From: Batillaria attramentaria | Taxonomy: Eukaryota > Mollusca > Gastropoda > Batillariidae | Direction: 5' to 3' | Length of the DNA stretch: 64,000 nucleotides | Assembly: GCA_018292915.2 (NCBI GenBank) | Contig: JACVVK020000059.1 | Location: forward strand, 387,501-451,500 | Part shown: one piece after another, positions 10,566 through 22,865 of the stretch | Layout: each line of letters opens with the position of its first letter | Position numbering within the stretch: the first letter of the stretch is position 1 | Made by a program: the position numbers and the translations under genes | The notes under the pieces: generated by a model | What the model was told of the DNA's origin: nothing | What the model saw: the letters and a program-made list of their open reading frames with translations, nothing else | Database searches by the model: none

Positions 10566-10699
10566 CATACACATTGTATACACATTACATACACATTACA
10601 TACACATTACATACACATTGCATACACATTGCATACACATTGCATACACATTGCATACACATTACATACACATTACATACACATTGTATACACATTGTC
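10566..10699. repeat. 11-bp minisatellite (CATACACATTR)
   Basis: About twelve tandem copies of an 11-mer of the form CATACACATTR. It runs directly into a partial SINE A (10698-10730) and a T/G homopolymer, so the array has replaced that SINE's tRNA-like head. Confidence 0.85.
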
Positions 10700-10751
10700 C
10701 CGGCTGGGGCCAAATATTTGTGCTGGCTTTTTTTTTTTTTTTGGGGGGGGG

Positions 10752-11226
10752 GGGGGTGTTGCTGCCCTAACTCTTTGTCAGCTCCAGTGGTGTTCCTCCC
10801 AGGTCATGGGTGGAATCCATGGGGTGCTCGAAAGCTGGGACAATTTTTATTATGCGTGATGATGGGGATGAGGATGATGGTAAGATGATACCATGGAGAT
10901 CCGTGGGGTTTGGGACTGCGGGACAGGGTCGCATTCCACGCTTCCCGGCATTAACCAGGCCCGTGTAATCGTCGGGGGTTCTCTCCGGCCGTGTAATCAT
11001 CCTGGTCCACATCATAAGACATGTCATACCAAGGGAAGCACCCCCCCCCCCCCCCCCAAGTCGCACCCGTGAAGTGGGTGAATCTCGACTGTGTGGCAAC
11101 AGCCTCCCCATTGGGCCCATAGGAGCCGACCTAGGTAGGAAAAATCCCGCTTGCCTCGGCTGGGACTCGAACCCGAGTCTCTCGATCCATGGTCCGAAGT
11201 GCTAACCACTACACTACGAGGGCCGA
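10752..11226 (-). repeat. SINE family D copy
   Basis: Minus-oriented. The reverse complement starts with a tRNA-like head (GTAGTGTAGTGGTTAGCACT, then GGGTTCGAGTCCC), followed by GGCAAGCGGGATTTTTCCTA and a body ending in ATGATGG and AGCTTTCGAGC blocks. It corresponds to the copy at 57588-58011. Confidence 0.8.
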
Positions 11227-11338
11227 TCAGACTGTTCCAATGTTGCGTTTGGTTCACATGGACTCTGTATTGCCCTTTTTTAAAGGTCGATCGTCGGCCA
11301 CTCCGCACGGCTATGAAAGAGAACATGAATTTGGCAGC

Positions 11339-11716
11339 TATGGTCGGTGGTCTAGTGGTTAAGAGACCTGTCACCAATGCGAGAGGCTAGGGGTTCGAGT
11401 CCCACTCGGGGCAAAGATTTTTCCTTCTCGTATGTGGCACTGTTCATTCGGGCCGATCGTCGGGGGTTCTCTCCGGATACTCCGGCTTCCTCCCCCTCTG
11501 CTTTGGAAATGTTCAGCCCACCAAATTTGAAAAAGAAATGCAATTCTAAATTCCGAAATTCGCACCACGTGATTGTATTGTGTTTATGTCCAGTGTGTGA
11601 GAGAATGTGTGTGATTCACGTGAGCGTGCGTGTTGGGTTCAGTTCGCGGCGCTTTGAGCCGATTCATGAAATTGGGTAAAGCGCCTATATAATATTCATT
11701 AATATTATTATTATTA
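11339..11716 (+). repeat. SINE family B copy
   Basis: Near-full-length, colinear with the 8963 copy but with a short deletion before GCACCACGTGATTG. It ends in an ATT-repeat tail. Confidence 0.85.
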
Positions 11717-12121
11717 TTCATTCTGTTGACTGCTTATGCAATATATGACATTTTTTTTTTAAAAATCGTCCGTATATTCTTATCCTCTGAAAACGTGACT
11801 TGTGCTGAAAACAGAATCTCTCATTACCTCAAACCCACGTCTAATTACTACCCCTGCTACACAAAGACTCCGTGCCACCATGCACGAAACGGATATTGCC
11901 AGTATCATGGACACCTGTTTGGCATGTCGCTGGTTTTCAAAGTATCATTCTATACCGTCATCACCACGCTGACACGTCACAGTGGAGGTGTTGGGTGAGA
12001 ATATGAGGTGATTGTTACAGAGTAATTGTACGGTAGTGTGTGAGCAGGTAAGACCGATGATAATTATCAGCATACACGATGGATCTATCTCGGTCACACA
12101 GCCGTTCTCCCAGGACGCCGG

Positions 12122-12153
12122 GACACACACAGACACACACAGACACACAGACA

Positions 12154-12216
<63 letters not shown>
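12122..12216. repeat. CA microsatellite, followed by GA repeat
   Basis: A CA run with ACAG interruptions to 12216; a pure GA run follows at about 12297-12330. Confidence 0.9.
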
Positions 12217-12220
<4 letters not shown>

Positions 12221-12293
12221 GTGCTTATTGGGCATACTACACAAATAGGGAGGGCAGTGCTAAGGAACAATGTTTACGATGTTTGGCTTCCCT

Positions 12294-12332
<39 letters not shown>

Positions 12333-12566
12333 CACAGCGACTATTTTAAAAAGTACACTCGCTCCTAGTTCTCAGATGAACTGTAGCTTGCAGAACAAGA
12401 CGACCTGAACGAAAAACAGACACAGATCGTTTACGTCATCTGTTGACGTCATCTCTGGAAAAGCTCATCCGCCCAAACGTCTGAACCACAAGCATGGCGC
12501 TGATCTGCTGAGAAAATCATTTTAAAATTTTATGGGGCACCGGAATTTACAAACCAAGCATCATAC

Positions 12567-12575
12567 AGACAGACA

Positions 12576-12635
<60 letters not shown>

Positions 12636-12650
12636 CAGACAGACAGACAG
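12567..12650. repeat. GACA tetranucleotide microsatellite
   Basis: Tandem GACA/CAGA units with two AAGA interruptions. Confidence 0.9.
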
Positions 12651-13194
12651 TGGCGCCTCAAATCTTTACTTTTCCATTTAAAACAAGGGTGTTATCGGAG
12701 GGAGGGAGCGGGGGAGGGGGGGGGAGGGGTAGGGGGACGTACCGGGTAAGTAAATACCGGTAAGGGGTATGTGGGGTGGGTTTTGACTCAAAGCTTACTC
12801 AGTAAAGTAAGCAAAAATGAAAGCAAAGTAACTCTTAGAAATAATTGGTTAGTTGGTTGTTTGTCACGACCCTGTCTTGCGTTCCATGTACTCACACATT
12901 CACAGCTCACAATCACATTCACGCACATACCACACGCAATCGTGCACAGTTACACAGGGGCATACAGGGGTACGATCACACTAACATTTATTACCCCATA
13001 CAAATACAAATGAGAGAGGCGCGCGGTTCCTAACCGTCTGTCACGGCTACGGAAACCCGACTAAATGAAACACTTTGTCGGTGCTCTCAAGGAAATTATA
13101 TAAATGAAGTATTTAGGTTTACCATTATTACAAACCATCCACAGATATACAAAACGGTGTCCCGTTGAGTGCGTCTGTGAGCCTGCGGGCCTAA

Positions 13195-13330
13195 AAGTCA
13201 TTTTCCACCACATAAGGGTGATATCAAAGACAGGTGAAAAAGTCAGGACATGTTTTTGGCTCACAGCGCTGATTCGAACTCAAGACCCGAGCATTGGCGG
13301 TCCAGCCCTCTACCACTTCGGCTGTGTCGG
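13195..13330 (-). repeat. Diverged SINE family A copy
   Basis: Carries the TTTTCCACCACATAAGGGTG body and a tRNA-like head in minus orientation but lacks the GGGTGGGTG tail. Confidence 0.7.
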
Positions 13331-13613
13331 CTCCCTCTCGTGGGAAGAAGACAAACAGTTCCAATTACTGTCTCCACGGGGTGTAGTCAAAATGTGCACG
13401 AGTGTTACCGGTGTTACTTCGCTTCAAATGTTTCCACGATGATTATTCTCACGCAAAGCCGTTAATATGAAATATGCGCATGCGCATAGTCAAAGTCCTT
13501 GTTTGGTTGATAAAGAGCCCTTTCTTAGTCTCAAGCCAACAAAAAGAAGGCACCTGGAAACACTCGGTGCCATTGAAATTTGAAAAGTGCGGACGGTGCT
13601 ACTTTTGAAGCGA

Positions 13614-13795
13614 GGGTGGGTGGGTGGATGGGTGGGTGTTTGGGAGTTCAACGTCCGTTTCCACCACGTATGGGATATGGGTGATATCAAAGACGGGGTA
13701 AAAAGGCAAGCACAAATATTCGGCCCCAGCCGGGATTCGAACTCACGACCCGAGCATTGAGAGTCCAAAACTCTACCATTCGGTTATCCACCCCC
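13614..13795 (-). repeat. SINE family A copy
   Basis: Complete minus-oriented copy with GGGTGGGTG tail, GATATCAAAGACGGGG body and tRNA-like head, followed by a C tract. Confidence 0.85.
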
Positions 13796-14450
13796 TCCCC
13801 CCCCCCCCCCAGTCCCCGCCCACACACACACACACCAAAGCGGACTAGCATTGGAAACACTCTCGTCATTTTTAACTGCACCCCGTGATCACTATCACAC
13901 ATCTGTCACGTTTTGGAACACGGGGGGGATACACGATACGGGCATTATGCTTGTCGCTAGTACTGTTGTTGAAATAATTACATACAAGGCTTTTGAAAGC
14001 CTGTAATCAGGGCACGAGGTTTTCACGCACCTGATCACATGCGTCACAACACTCAGCCTCTTCAGGGCTGATTCGTCTTCTCGGTTTCCTTGCCACATGG
14101 GACTGCAGTCCTGCTCCATGTCTGGAAAGCCTGCGCACTGACAATCTGCAGTCAGAATCGCCCGGTGAACTGAAAGCCAAAACTACATCTCTCTCTCTCT
14201 CTTCAAAAGCAAGGTACAGCAGAGACATCTCTCTCTCTCTCTCTCTCTCTGCCGCGAATTAGTCTTTGTGGCTTGCGCGGCTTTAAGCCCTAAAAACTCA
14301 CTCACTCACTCACTCATTCACTCTCTCTCTCTCTCTCTTGTATTATGCTATGTTCTGTTTCTGTTGTGATGAGATCTGTTATTGTGTGTGTATTGAAATG
14401 TAACGTTATTTATTTATTTAGTTAATTCTTAGTGTGTTGTTCATCTTTTT

Positions 14451-14452
<2 letters not shown>

Positions 14453-14517
<65 letters not shown>
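14453..14517. repeat. GT microsatellite with LINE-like tail downstream
   Basis: About 32 GT units. The sequence near 14600-14625 (ATTGCCCCTTGTGGGATAAA) resembles a non-LTR retrotransposon 3' tail; that part is only suggestive. Confidence 0.75.
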
Positions 14518-14518
<1 letters not shown>

Positions 14519-15058
14519 TTATATCATCTTACGTTATTTTTTTAGTTATTTAGTTTAATGTGTTGTCATAATGAGTTATTGAGCCCGTCCGAAGATGAAT
14601 TGCCCCTTGTGGGATAAACAGAGTGTTTTGACTTGACATGACTTGACTTGATAGATAGAGAGATAGGAAACAACGGCACGTTCGGAAATAATTGTGCGAA
14701 GCTTCAGCACTTCTGACTTAAACTCCTCCTTAAATAACGCTTTGATGTCCAAATGACCAGCTTTAATCCTTCAATTAAGCTACCTGTAAACGTTATCTGG
14801 GTGGTTTGGTTTTAGCAAAAGGTGTAAGTAAGTCAGTATTTCAATCTGTAATTTTGTGGAAAGTGCAGAATCCCGAATTTCGAAATTTGACAATACTACC
14901 TCAGTATTTTTTTTGGAGTAAAAAGATCTGTTTTCCGTTGTTGGATACCTTGTTTCCAAACGCTTAGTGGTCATTTTGAAGACAGATGGTCAAGGAGTGT
15001 TTAGAGTTGTGTTATTTGAAATAAAATCAGCGACCTGGTTCCTAGGGGAGCAAAGGAT

Positions 15059-15365
15059 TGAGCGGTGGTCTAATAGGTAGCGCGTCGGATTTAGCCGCTG
15101 CGTTACTGAACGGCCGTCACCAATGTCACGGCGATGAAGCGTGGGTTCGATCCCAGGTCGAGCTTGTGATATGTGATACCGTTTTTTTTTTTCTCCTGGC
15201 TACCGGGCTGCTTATCGGGGGTTTCTCTCCGGGTAATCCGGCTTTCCTCCCCCAGGAAAATTGTAAAAACAAATATAGGATAGGTATTGGGTGGCGCTGG
15301 ACCGCGGCGACGCGCTTCCCCCGGGGGAAGCAGCCCGAATTTCCCGAAGGGATAATAAAAAGGAT
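15059..15365 (+). repeat. SINE family C copy
   Basis: Plus-oriented: GAGCGGTGGTCTAATAGGTAG head, B box GGGTTCGATCCC, body with CTACCGGGCTGC and CTCTCCGGGTAATCCGG, tail AATTTCCCGAAGGGATAATA. Confidence 0.85.
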
Positions 15366-15897
15366 GTAAGCAGTTGCAGTCAGCTCCCTACCTCTCTGTG
15401 TATGTCTCTGGTTCTGTGTCTATGATCTTCAGCATAACAACAGAGTCTGATTGCAAACATGGACTCTTTGAATACTGTATCTACTTTAAAATTTATTTAC
15501 TCCTCGAGCTGAAAGGACTTACAAAAGAAATTGAGATAAATAATAGACAGGCAGATCAATACAGAAAATACTAAGAACTGAAAATGGCATGGGGTTCTTC
15601 GTGGTCGGGGGTTTATTATTTTTTTTTTTTTACTGTTATTTTTTGTTGTTGATGTTGTTGTGTTGCTAGGATTAACACATTTCGTAAAGAGCGCGAGCAT
15701 CCCATGTGTTTTACTATTTTCCTGTTTTGATCCTGTATGAGAAAATCAGTGCATTTTGTTATTTGTTCATTCGTTTGCCTTTGATAAAAAAAGTGTTGCC
15801 GTCTGCCAAAAATCACTTTAATGTTCTGTAAAATGATATCCATGTGCGGTACCAGAGAAATGAGCGTAAAAATTGCGGAATAACCTTACTTGAGCAA

Positions 15898-15987
<90 letters not shown>
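15898..15987. repeat. CA microsatellite
   Basis: About 45 uninterrupted CA units, roughly 200 bases upstream of the plus-strand gene's start codon. Confidence 0.95.
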
Positions 15988-15992
<5 letters not shown>

Positions 15993-16186
15993 GATATGAC
16001 AAAACCAAAACCACGGAGAAAACAAACAAACAAATAAACGAACAAAACAGGTATATTTACGCTGAAAAAAGATCTGTTTTGGTTTCGCATCGAAAAGTGT
16101 CAACGTTACCCTCGCACTCGGTTCGATTTATTTTTGCAGGTTTGGTAGGTCGCTCTCGCTCTCTCTCGCTCTCTCTCCCCCCCACG

Positions 16187-16341
16187 ATGGGTTGCCCCGC
16201 ACTCCTGACTGTGGGCACTGTTCTGGTGATGGGTTTGTGCCACCCATCCCTGGCCATCCCGCGCTGGTACTATAAAACCACCACATCAAGGCCACCTACT
16301 ACCACTGCGCCGGCCATGCCAGGCCACTGTACAGTAGTCAG
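16187..16341 (+). CDS. Right paralogue exon 1: signal peptide and Thr/Pro stretch
   Basis: Begins [20 protein letters not shown] with likely cleavage after SLA (residue 23), then a Thr/Pro-rich linker and Cys48. The ATG follows a CT-rich leader (16149-16183) and is the first start in this frame after a possible acceptor TTTTTGCAG at 16131-16139. The donor is TCAG/GTGAGA, phase 2. Confidence 0.85.
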
Positions 16342-16408
16342 GTGAGAGCGCATGCATTTCGTTGATTTAAGAGTGGATCAGAGTAATCCAGGCGTTAAAA
16401 TATCAACG

Positions 16409-16463
<55 letters not shown>

Positions 16464-17272
16464 TATTCAGGCAGTCAGCCCATCCGTCTATTAGCTAGTC
16501 ACTCACTCACTCACTCTATCAATCAGTCAATGAATTATTTAGTCAGTCAGTTCACCTGTCCATTAGTTAGTCAGTCAATCAGTCACTCAGTCAATCACCC
16601 ACTCTCTCACTCACTGACTCACTCACTCACTCACTTATTCAGTCAGCTAGTCCACCCGTCCATCACTCACTCACTCACTCACTCACTCACTCAATCAATC
16701 AATCAATCAATCAGTTTTGTTGCCCAGGACGGTGACAAACAACACAAGGTATGGAACGCTGTGCAACTTCTGCCAGACCACTATGTACATGTGTCCCGTG
16801 GAGGTGAACACGCCCTGCTCCACCCCGTCCCCGACCCGTTACCGGTGGGGCACCACGCCCTACTACCGGGGCACAACCAAGCGCTGGTGGGAAATGCATG
16901 ACCGCAGAAAACGCTGGGTCACGAAGCAGTGGTACGAGACCACGACCAGCTAGTAAGTATTACTATCAGTATTAGTGGTGGTTTTGGTTTTGGGGTGTAC
17001 TGTACGTAAGTAGAATTTAAAGGGATTAATGCTATCATTTTTGTGCTCACGAATCATGCTGAGCTGTTTTCGTGCTATCTATCATTATACCACTTAGGAC
17101 ACTTAGGGTCCGACTTGTTGGAATGATCTCCCAGCCTCAATCAGATATGCAGACACAAAACCATCATCTTGTCCTTCAAGACAAATCTGAAAACCCACCT
17201 CTTCACAGCCCTCAACCAGTTACTGTTGCCACATCATCATCTTGCTGTGTCTGTGTGTGTGTGTGTGTGTGT

Positions 17273-17307
<35 letters not shown>

Positions 17308-19607
17308 CGTGTGCGTGTGTGTGTGTGTGTGTGCGTGTGTGTGTGTGTGTGTGTGTAGAAGGCAAGGGCAGCCCGTGTATGATGCTGCGCATTATGTGTT
17401 TCTAGTTAAAAGTATGTTAGTGTGGAGGCATGCTGTGTGTGTGTCTGGGTGAGTGAGTGTGCAAAGATGGACTGATTTAGCCCTTTTAATCAAAACAGCC
17501 ATCCAGTGAAATTCACATACCGACCTATAAATGATCTCCCTTGAAGTTTTTGGTTCGGGGACGGTCGGTGGTCAAGAGACTTGTCACCAGTGCGAGAGGT
17601 CAGGGGTTCGAGTCCCACTCGGGGCAAAGAATTTTTTCTTCTCGGATTCCCGTTCATTCGGGCCGATCGTCGGGGGTTCTCTCCGGGTACTCCGGCTTCC
17701 TCCCCCTCTGCTTTGGAAATGTTCAGCCCACCAAATTTGAAAAGGAAATGCAATTCTAAATTCCGAAATTTAAATAGCTGAGCTGACCCTTCGCACCACG
17801 TGATTGTAATGTGTTTATGTCCAGTGTGTGAGAGTGTGTGTGCTTCACGTCAGTGAGCGTGCGTGTTGGGTTCAGTTCGAGGCGCTTTGAGCCAATTCAC
17901 GAAATTGGGTAAAGCGCCTATACAACATTATTATTATTACATGTACATGTATTATTAAACCAAACAGTTTCAGCCGTCGAACATTCAGTTGTCGGTTGTA
18001 GACTTGAAAGTTTCGAATGAGGTTGTAATTTAGCACATGTCTTAACGGAACTATGCTTAAACCTGACATGATACATGACGCTGAAAAGGACTTCGAAAAT
18101 GTTTCTTTAAGCAACAGGTGGTCTCCCGGTTCATGGACGACATACCCGCGGCCCACAGATTACTGGTGGCCCGATCAAGATGGCGGCACTCTGTGCAAGT
18201 CACAAGTGCACAGACCTATCAATGACGTCAAGTGTAACATACAGTGCTGCAACGGCGAGGACCTTGACCCAGTTACAGGCGCCTGCCACAAAGGTAAACT
18301 ATGTGTGGTGAAGATGACAAGTGGGTGGGTGGGTGGATAGGGGGGGGGGGGTGTTTGGGCGTTTAACGTCTTTTTCGTCCACGTGTGAGAGATATGAAAG
18401 ACGGGGCAATGGAAAAAAAAAGAAAAGAAAAAAGAAAAAAGTCCAGCACAAATATTTGGCCCCAGCCGCGGGGAATCGAACTCACGACCTGAGCATTGAA
18501 AGTCCAACGCTCTACCATTCGGCCCGTGCAGATGGCAAGTTTGCTGATGGCTACACTGATCTTGTCCTTGACTGGTTTCTGACTGCATTGCGTGGGTGGG
18601 TAGGTATTTGAGGGTTTAACGTCCTTTTCAACCACATACGGTGGATATCAAAAACTGACGGGGCAAAGAGGTGGGAAAATGCCAGCATAAACATCCCAGC
18701 CAGGATTCCAACTCACGACTTGAGAACTATTTTTAAAATAAAATCTGTCAGATCTACAGAGCCCGTGAAATAAGAGTTCAAGTACCCTGTGCTTACGAAA
18801 TCGCTAAACTGGACTCTTCGCACTAACGAATCCTGCGGAAACATTGTTACATATTTTGTGAATTTTTTTTCAGGTGGGGGGGGGGGAGGGGGGGAGAAGG
18901 GGGGGGGAGTGGGGGGAGCAGGGGTGAGCAGGGGGGGGGGGGGGAGCAGGGGACCACTTATGCATTAGCCATTTCGAGCGTTCAGGCGTATTCACAAGCA
19001 CGACCATTCAAATAATACAAAAAAAAAAAAAAAACCAACCCAAGGATTTCAAAACGTTCTTTAGTGAAGCCTACAGGCAGATATGTCGGACGATGATCAG
19101 TAACAAGGCAAATTATTATTGTTGTTGTTGTTGTTATGGGGGGCTTTACGTATGACGGTACAGTCCGTGTTTCAGGCGACCTGACGTGCATGAACGGTGG
19201 AACACTCGGGCATGACAAGATGACGTGTCGCTGTCCTACTGGCTTTAGCGGGTCACGCTGCCAACACCGTGCGTAATTCCACATCATCGTCGCCATCGTC
19301 ATCATCCTCGTCATCGTGATCATTGTCAATAATGATAATAATAATAATGATAAAAAGAAGAAGAAGAAGAAGAATGATAATAATAATTATATTATCCGTG
19401 AATTATATTCGTCGCTACTACACAGCACGTTAAAATAATTTTGCATAACTTTTTTGCATAACTTATATTAATACACATGATGATCATGATGATGATGTTT
19501 ATAATTAGTATTAGTATTCGTCATCATGTTATATGTTCGTCACTACTGCAACGGTTGTACAAGTCAAAGTAATTTGCATCACTTATATACTTATATTGAC
19601 TTCTTAT

Positions 19608-19678
<71 letters not shown>

Positions 19679-21223
19679 TCTTACAACTCCTTTGATGTAG
19701 ACTTAGCCTTTTTTGTAGATTTAGCAACGGCAAGTTTGAAAACTGGTCTTTTGATCAACAACTTTTTACCGTTGGAAAATAAAGTTCATTTTCATTTTTT
19801 ATTATCACTACTACTGTTCTACGCGCTAAAATGAATTGCATAACTTTCTCCATCCGTCCAGGAGAGTGCTCGATCGAGTGTCAAAATGGCGGCGTGTGCA
19901 AGACCAACGGTACAGGAATTCTGAGCGACACCACACGCAATGACGACTACTGCCTGTGTCCCGCTGACACCACGGGCAAATTCTGCGAGACTAGTGAGTG
20001 CTTGTGCCTGCTAACCCCACGACGGGGGGGGGGGGGGGGGGGGGGGGTGTAAACGAAATAGCCGCGGTTAAACGAAGTGCCACTCTCGCTTCAAAAGTTT
20101 CGAAAATGATTCCTCTCAAATTTCAAATTTCTAGTGGAACTTCGTTTGACGAGACAGTGGGGGGAGGGGAGGGGAGGGGGGGGGGGCGGTCGGTGGTCTA
20201 TAGTGGTTAAGACTTAGCCACCAATGCGAGAGGTCAGGTGAGTCCCACTCGGGGCGAAGATTTTTTTCTTTCTTTCTCGTACGTGGCACCGTCCATTCGG
20301 GCCGACCGTCGTTTTAAAGATACATCCTGCATGTTTATTATGTGACCAACTCATAACCGTGACAAGAACATGATACCATTTATAATATGAAGCCTTTTGG
20401 TTCTGTCGTTGCTAAGATATGAGCCAAAACGTGAGCCAAGACATGCGCCAGCCGCCTAATTTCACTTTCAAGTGAAGTGGCGCGTTTGTAAGAAACAGAC
20501 TATAGTTACGGCCAAGTGGCATGAGTGGCCGTCTCGGCGCAACTCGCACGTGGTCGCTGGCGACTTTACAAGCGTACAAAGCTCTAGAATACACTATAAT
20601 AATAATAATAATGAATTGCTTTTATATAGCGCAGTATCCCAGCAGACGCTGGCTCAGAGCGCTCTACACACACACACACACTTTCATAACATACTGCTGG
20701 GATCTCGACAAAATGAGGTCGGGTATTTACAGATGGATAGAGTTGCGCAAGCAACAAAGACCATTTCGCAGCTAATGAACTAAGAGGGAAAGAAGGCTGA
20801 TTGGAAGAAGTGGGTTTTTTGTTTGTTTTTAAAAACTGTGAAAGATGGAGACTGACGGACATGTAGAGGAAGTGAATTCCAAACTCTCGGGACCTGGTAC
20901 TGAAAGGACCTCCTGCCAAATATAAGTTTCACACGGGGGATGGTGAGAAGGTTTTTTTTGTTTTTTTTTCTGAACTGGACCGGAGAGACTTTGGGAGGCC
21001 CACTGACTCAGTAGTAGTGGCAGCACTGATCTGTGCAAGACACGGTGAGAGTTGTTCATCCTGCCAGACTCGTCGCTTTAATAATTATGTTGTTGTTGGG
21101 TGTGTGTCTGTAGATGACTGTTCTCATTGTAAGAACAATGGCACGTGCACTGGCAGCGGTTACGGGTGGTCGTGGTGCACCTGTATGTCGGGCTTCAGCG
21201 GAAAGTTCTGTGAAATTGGTGAG

Positions 21224-21272
<49 letters not shown>

Positions 21273-21299
21273 CACACACGCACACGCACACGCCACACT

Positions 21300-21350
<51 letters not shown>

Positions 21351-22803
21351 GCACGCACGCACGCACACCTCTCTCTCTCTCTCTTTCCGCATGCCTCCAC
21401 CAGAGTTAATAAATTACGTAAAAACACCTGTAGCAATAGTAAAAATCAGACTAAATGAAGAAAATAATACGTAAAAGACAGCTTGTCAGAGGAATGACGT
21501 ACGTACGTTTATTTCAAAATGTGAAATTTTTGTCGTAATTCACATCATCATCATCTCAAAATGTCAATTTTTTGTCGTAATTCACATCATCATCATCATT
21601 TCAAAATGTCAATTTTTTTGTCGTAATTCACATCATCATCATCATTTCAAAATGTCAAATTTTTGTCGTAGTTCACATCATCATCATTTCAAAATGTCAA
21701 TTTTTTGTCTTAATTCACATCATCATCATCATCGTCATCATCATCATCATTTTGAAAAAAAGGACTAATATTCTCTGTCCCTGTCCCAGTAAACAAGAAC
21801 GGCACCTGCCCAAGCATCGTATCAATCGGGACATGTGCGGTCGGGCGTGTTTCATCCTGCCGCCATGATGATGAGTGTCCGGGAAACCAGAAGTGCTGCG
21901 AGGGCTGTGGCTGGCGGGACCGGTGCATGGACCCAGTCTTTGATCAGAAAACCTGCCGATACAAGTGAGCGTGAACTAAGCGGGCGGGTGGGTGTGTCTA
22001 ATGTGGAGCCGACTAAGAATGGTCTCCTCGCGTCGGTGGGATGGGGCAGCAAGTGATTACAGAAACAAGCAAATCGACAGGAAGTAATTATGGCCTAGGC
22101 GTCCGCTACGAACTCTGAGGCCGCTAAGAATCCTGTGGCGCAGGTTCGAATCCCCGGTCGGCAGGATTTTTCCTAACCAAATCGAGGTCAAATTCACATG
22201 CAGACTCGTTCACGGTGCATGTCTCGCCATTGCGCGCGCGCGCGCGCGCACACACACACACACAAATCCAGTGTACACGTCTCCCCTCCACCCCCCCCCC
22301 AAAAAAAAAAAAGGAAAAAAAAAAGAAAAGAAAAGAAGACAATGCCACGCCGAGGCGGTGGAAAAGCCCCTGCCCAGCTTAGTTGCCTCCCTTGAGCTGC
22401 TAGGCACACTGGATGGCTGTACGTAGCATTTCAACAAAGCCCTGTGACCTTAACCCCTGTTCAATGTTAACCAAAACAAACAGGCTTCTTTGGAATGAAC
22501 ATACACATAACACACACGTTAAAAATGGTGTTGATTGCTTCGTCCTTTCTTGAGATATATATTACACATAGACACACACGCAGACACACTGACGTACGCA
22601 GCTGATCGCAAAAATGTCAGTCTGAAAACTTATGGCCAACGTTCCTTCAGTTACTCTGCTCCCCAAATCTGAAATTCACTGCCCGTCTCCCTTAGAAGCC
22701 TCCCTACTCTGTCACAGTTCAAGGCACACCTTAAAACCTATCTGTTTCGGCAAGCTTTCCACTAAAATTTTTACCGTATCCTCCTCTGTATCCCACATCC
22801 GCC

Positions 22804-22865
<62 letters not shown>

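Larger units (their letters stand above)
6737..16186. other. Intergenic region between the divergent paralogues
   Basis: About 9.45 kb separating the two start codons. I see no gene in it. It holds SINEs of families A-D, CA, GT and GACA microsatellites and an 11-bp minisatellite (listed separately). The stretches 7200-7880, 9780-10560, 11730-12100, 12780-13180, 13860-14440 and 14650-15055 show no recognisable element apart from short microsatellites. Any shared promoter must lie here or close to each first exon, but I could not pick one out. Confidence 0.6.

Noticed and set aside
16530..16901. 123-codon plus frame over exon 2 of the right paralogue
   Set aside because: It starts in AATC/ACTC repeats. 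The other frame ([16 protein letters not shown]) matches the left paralogue and fits the splice phases.
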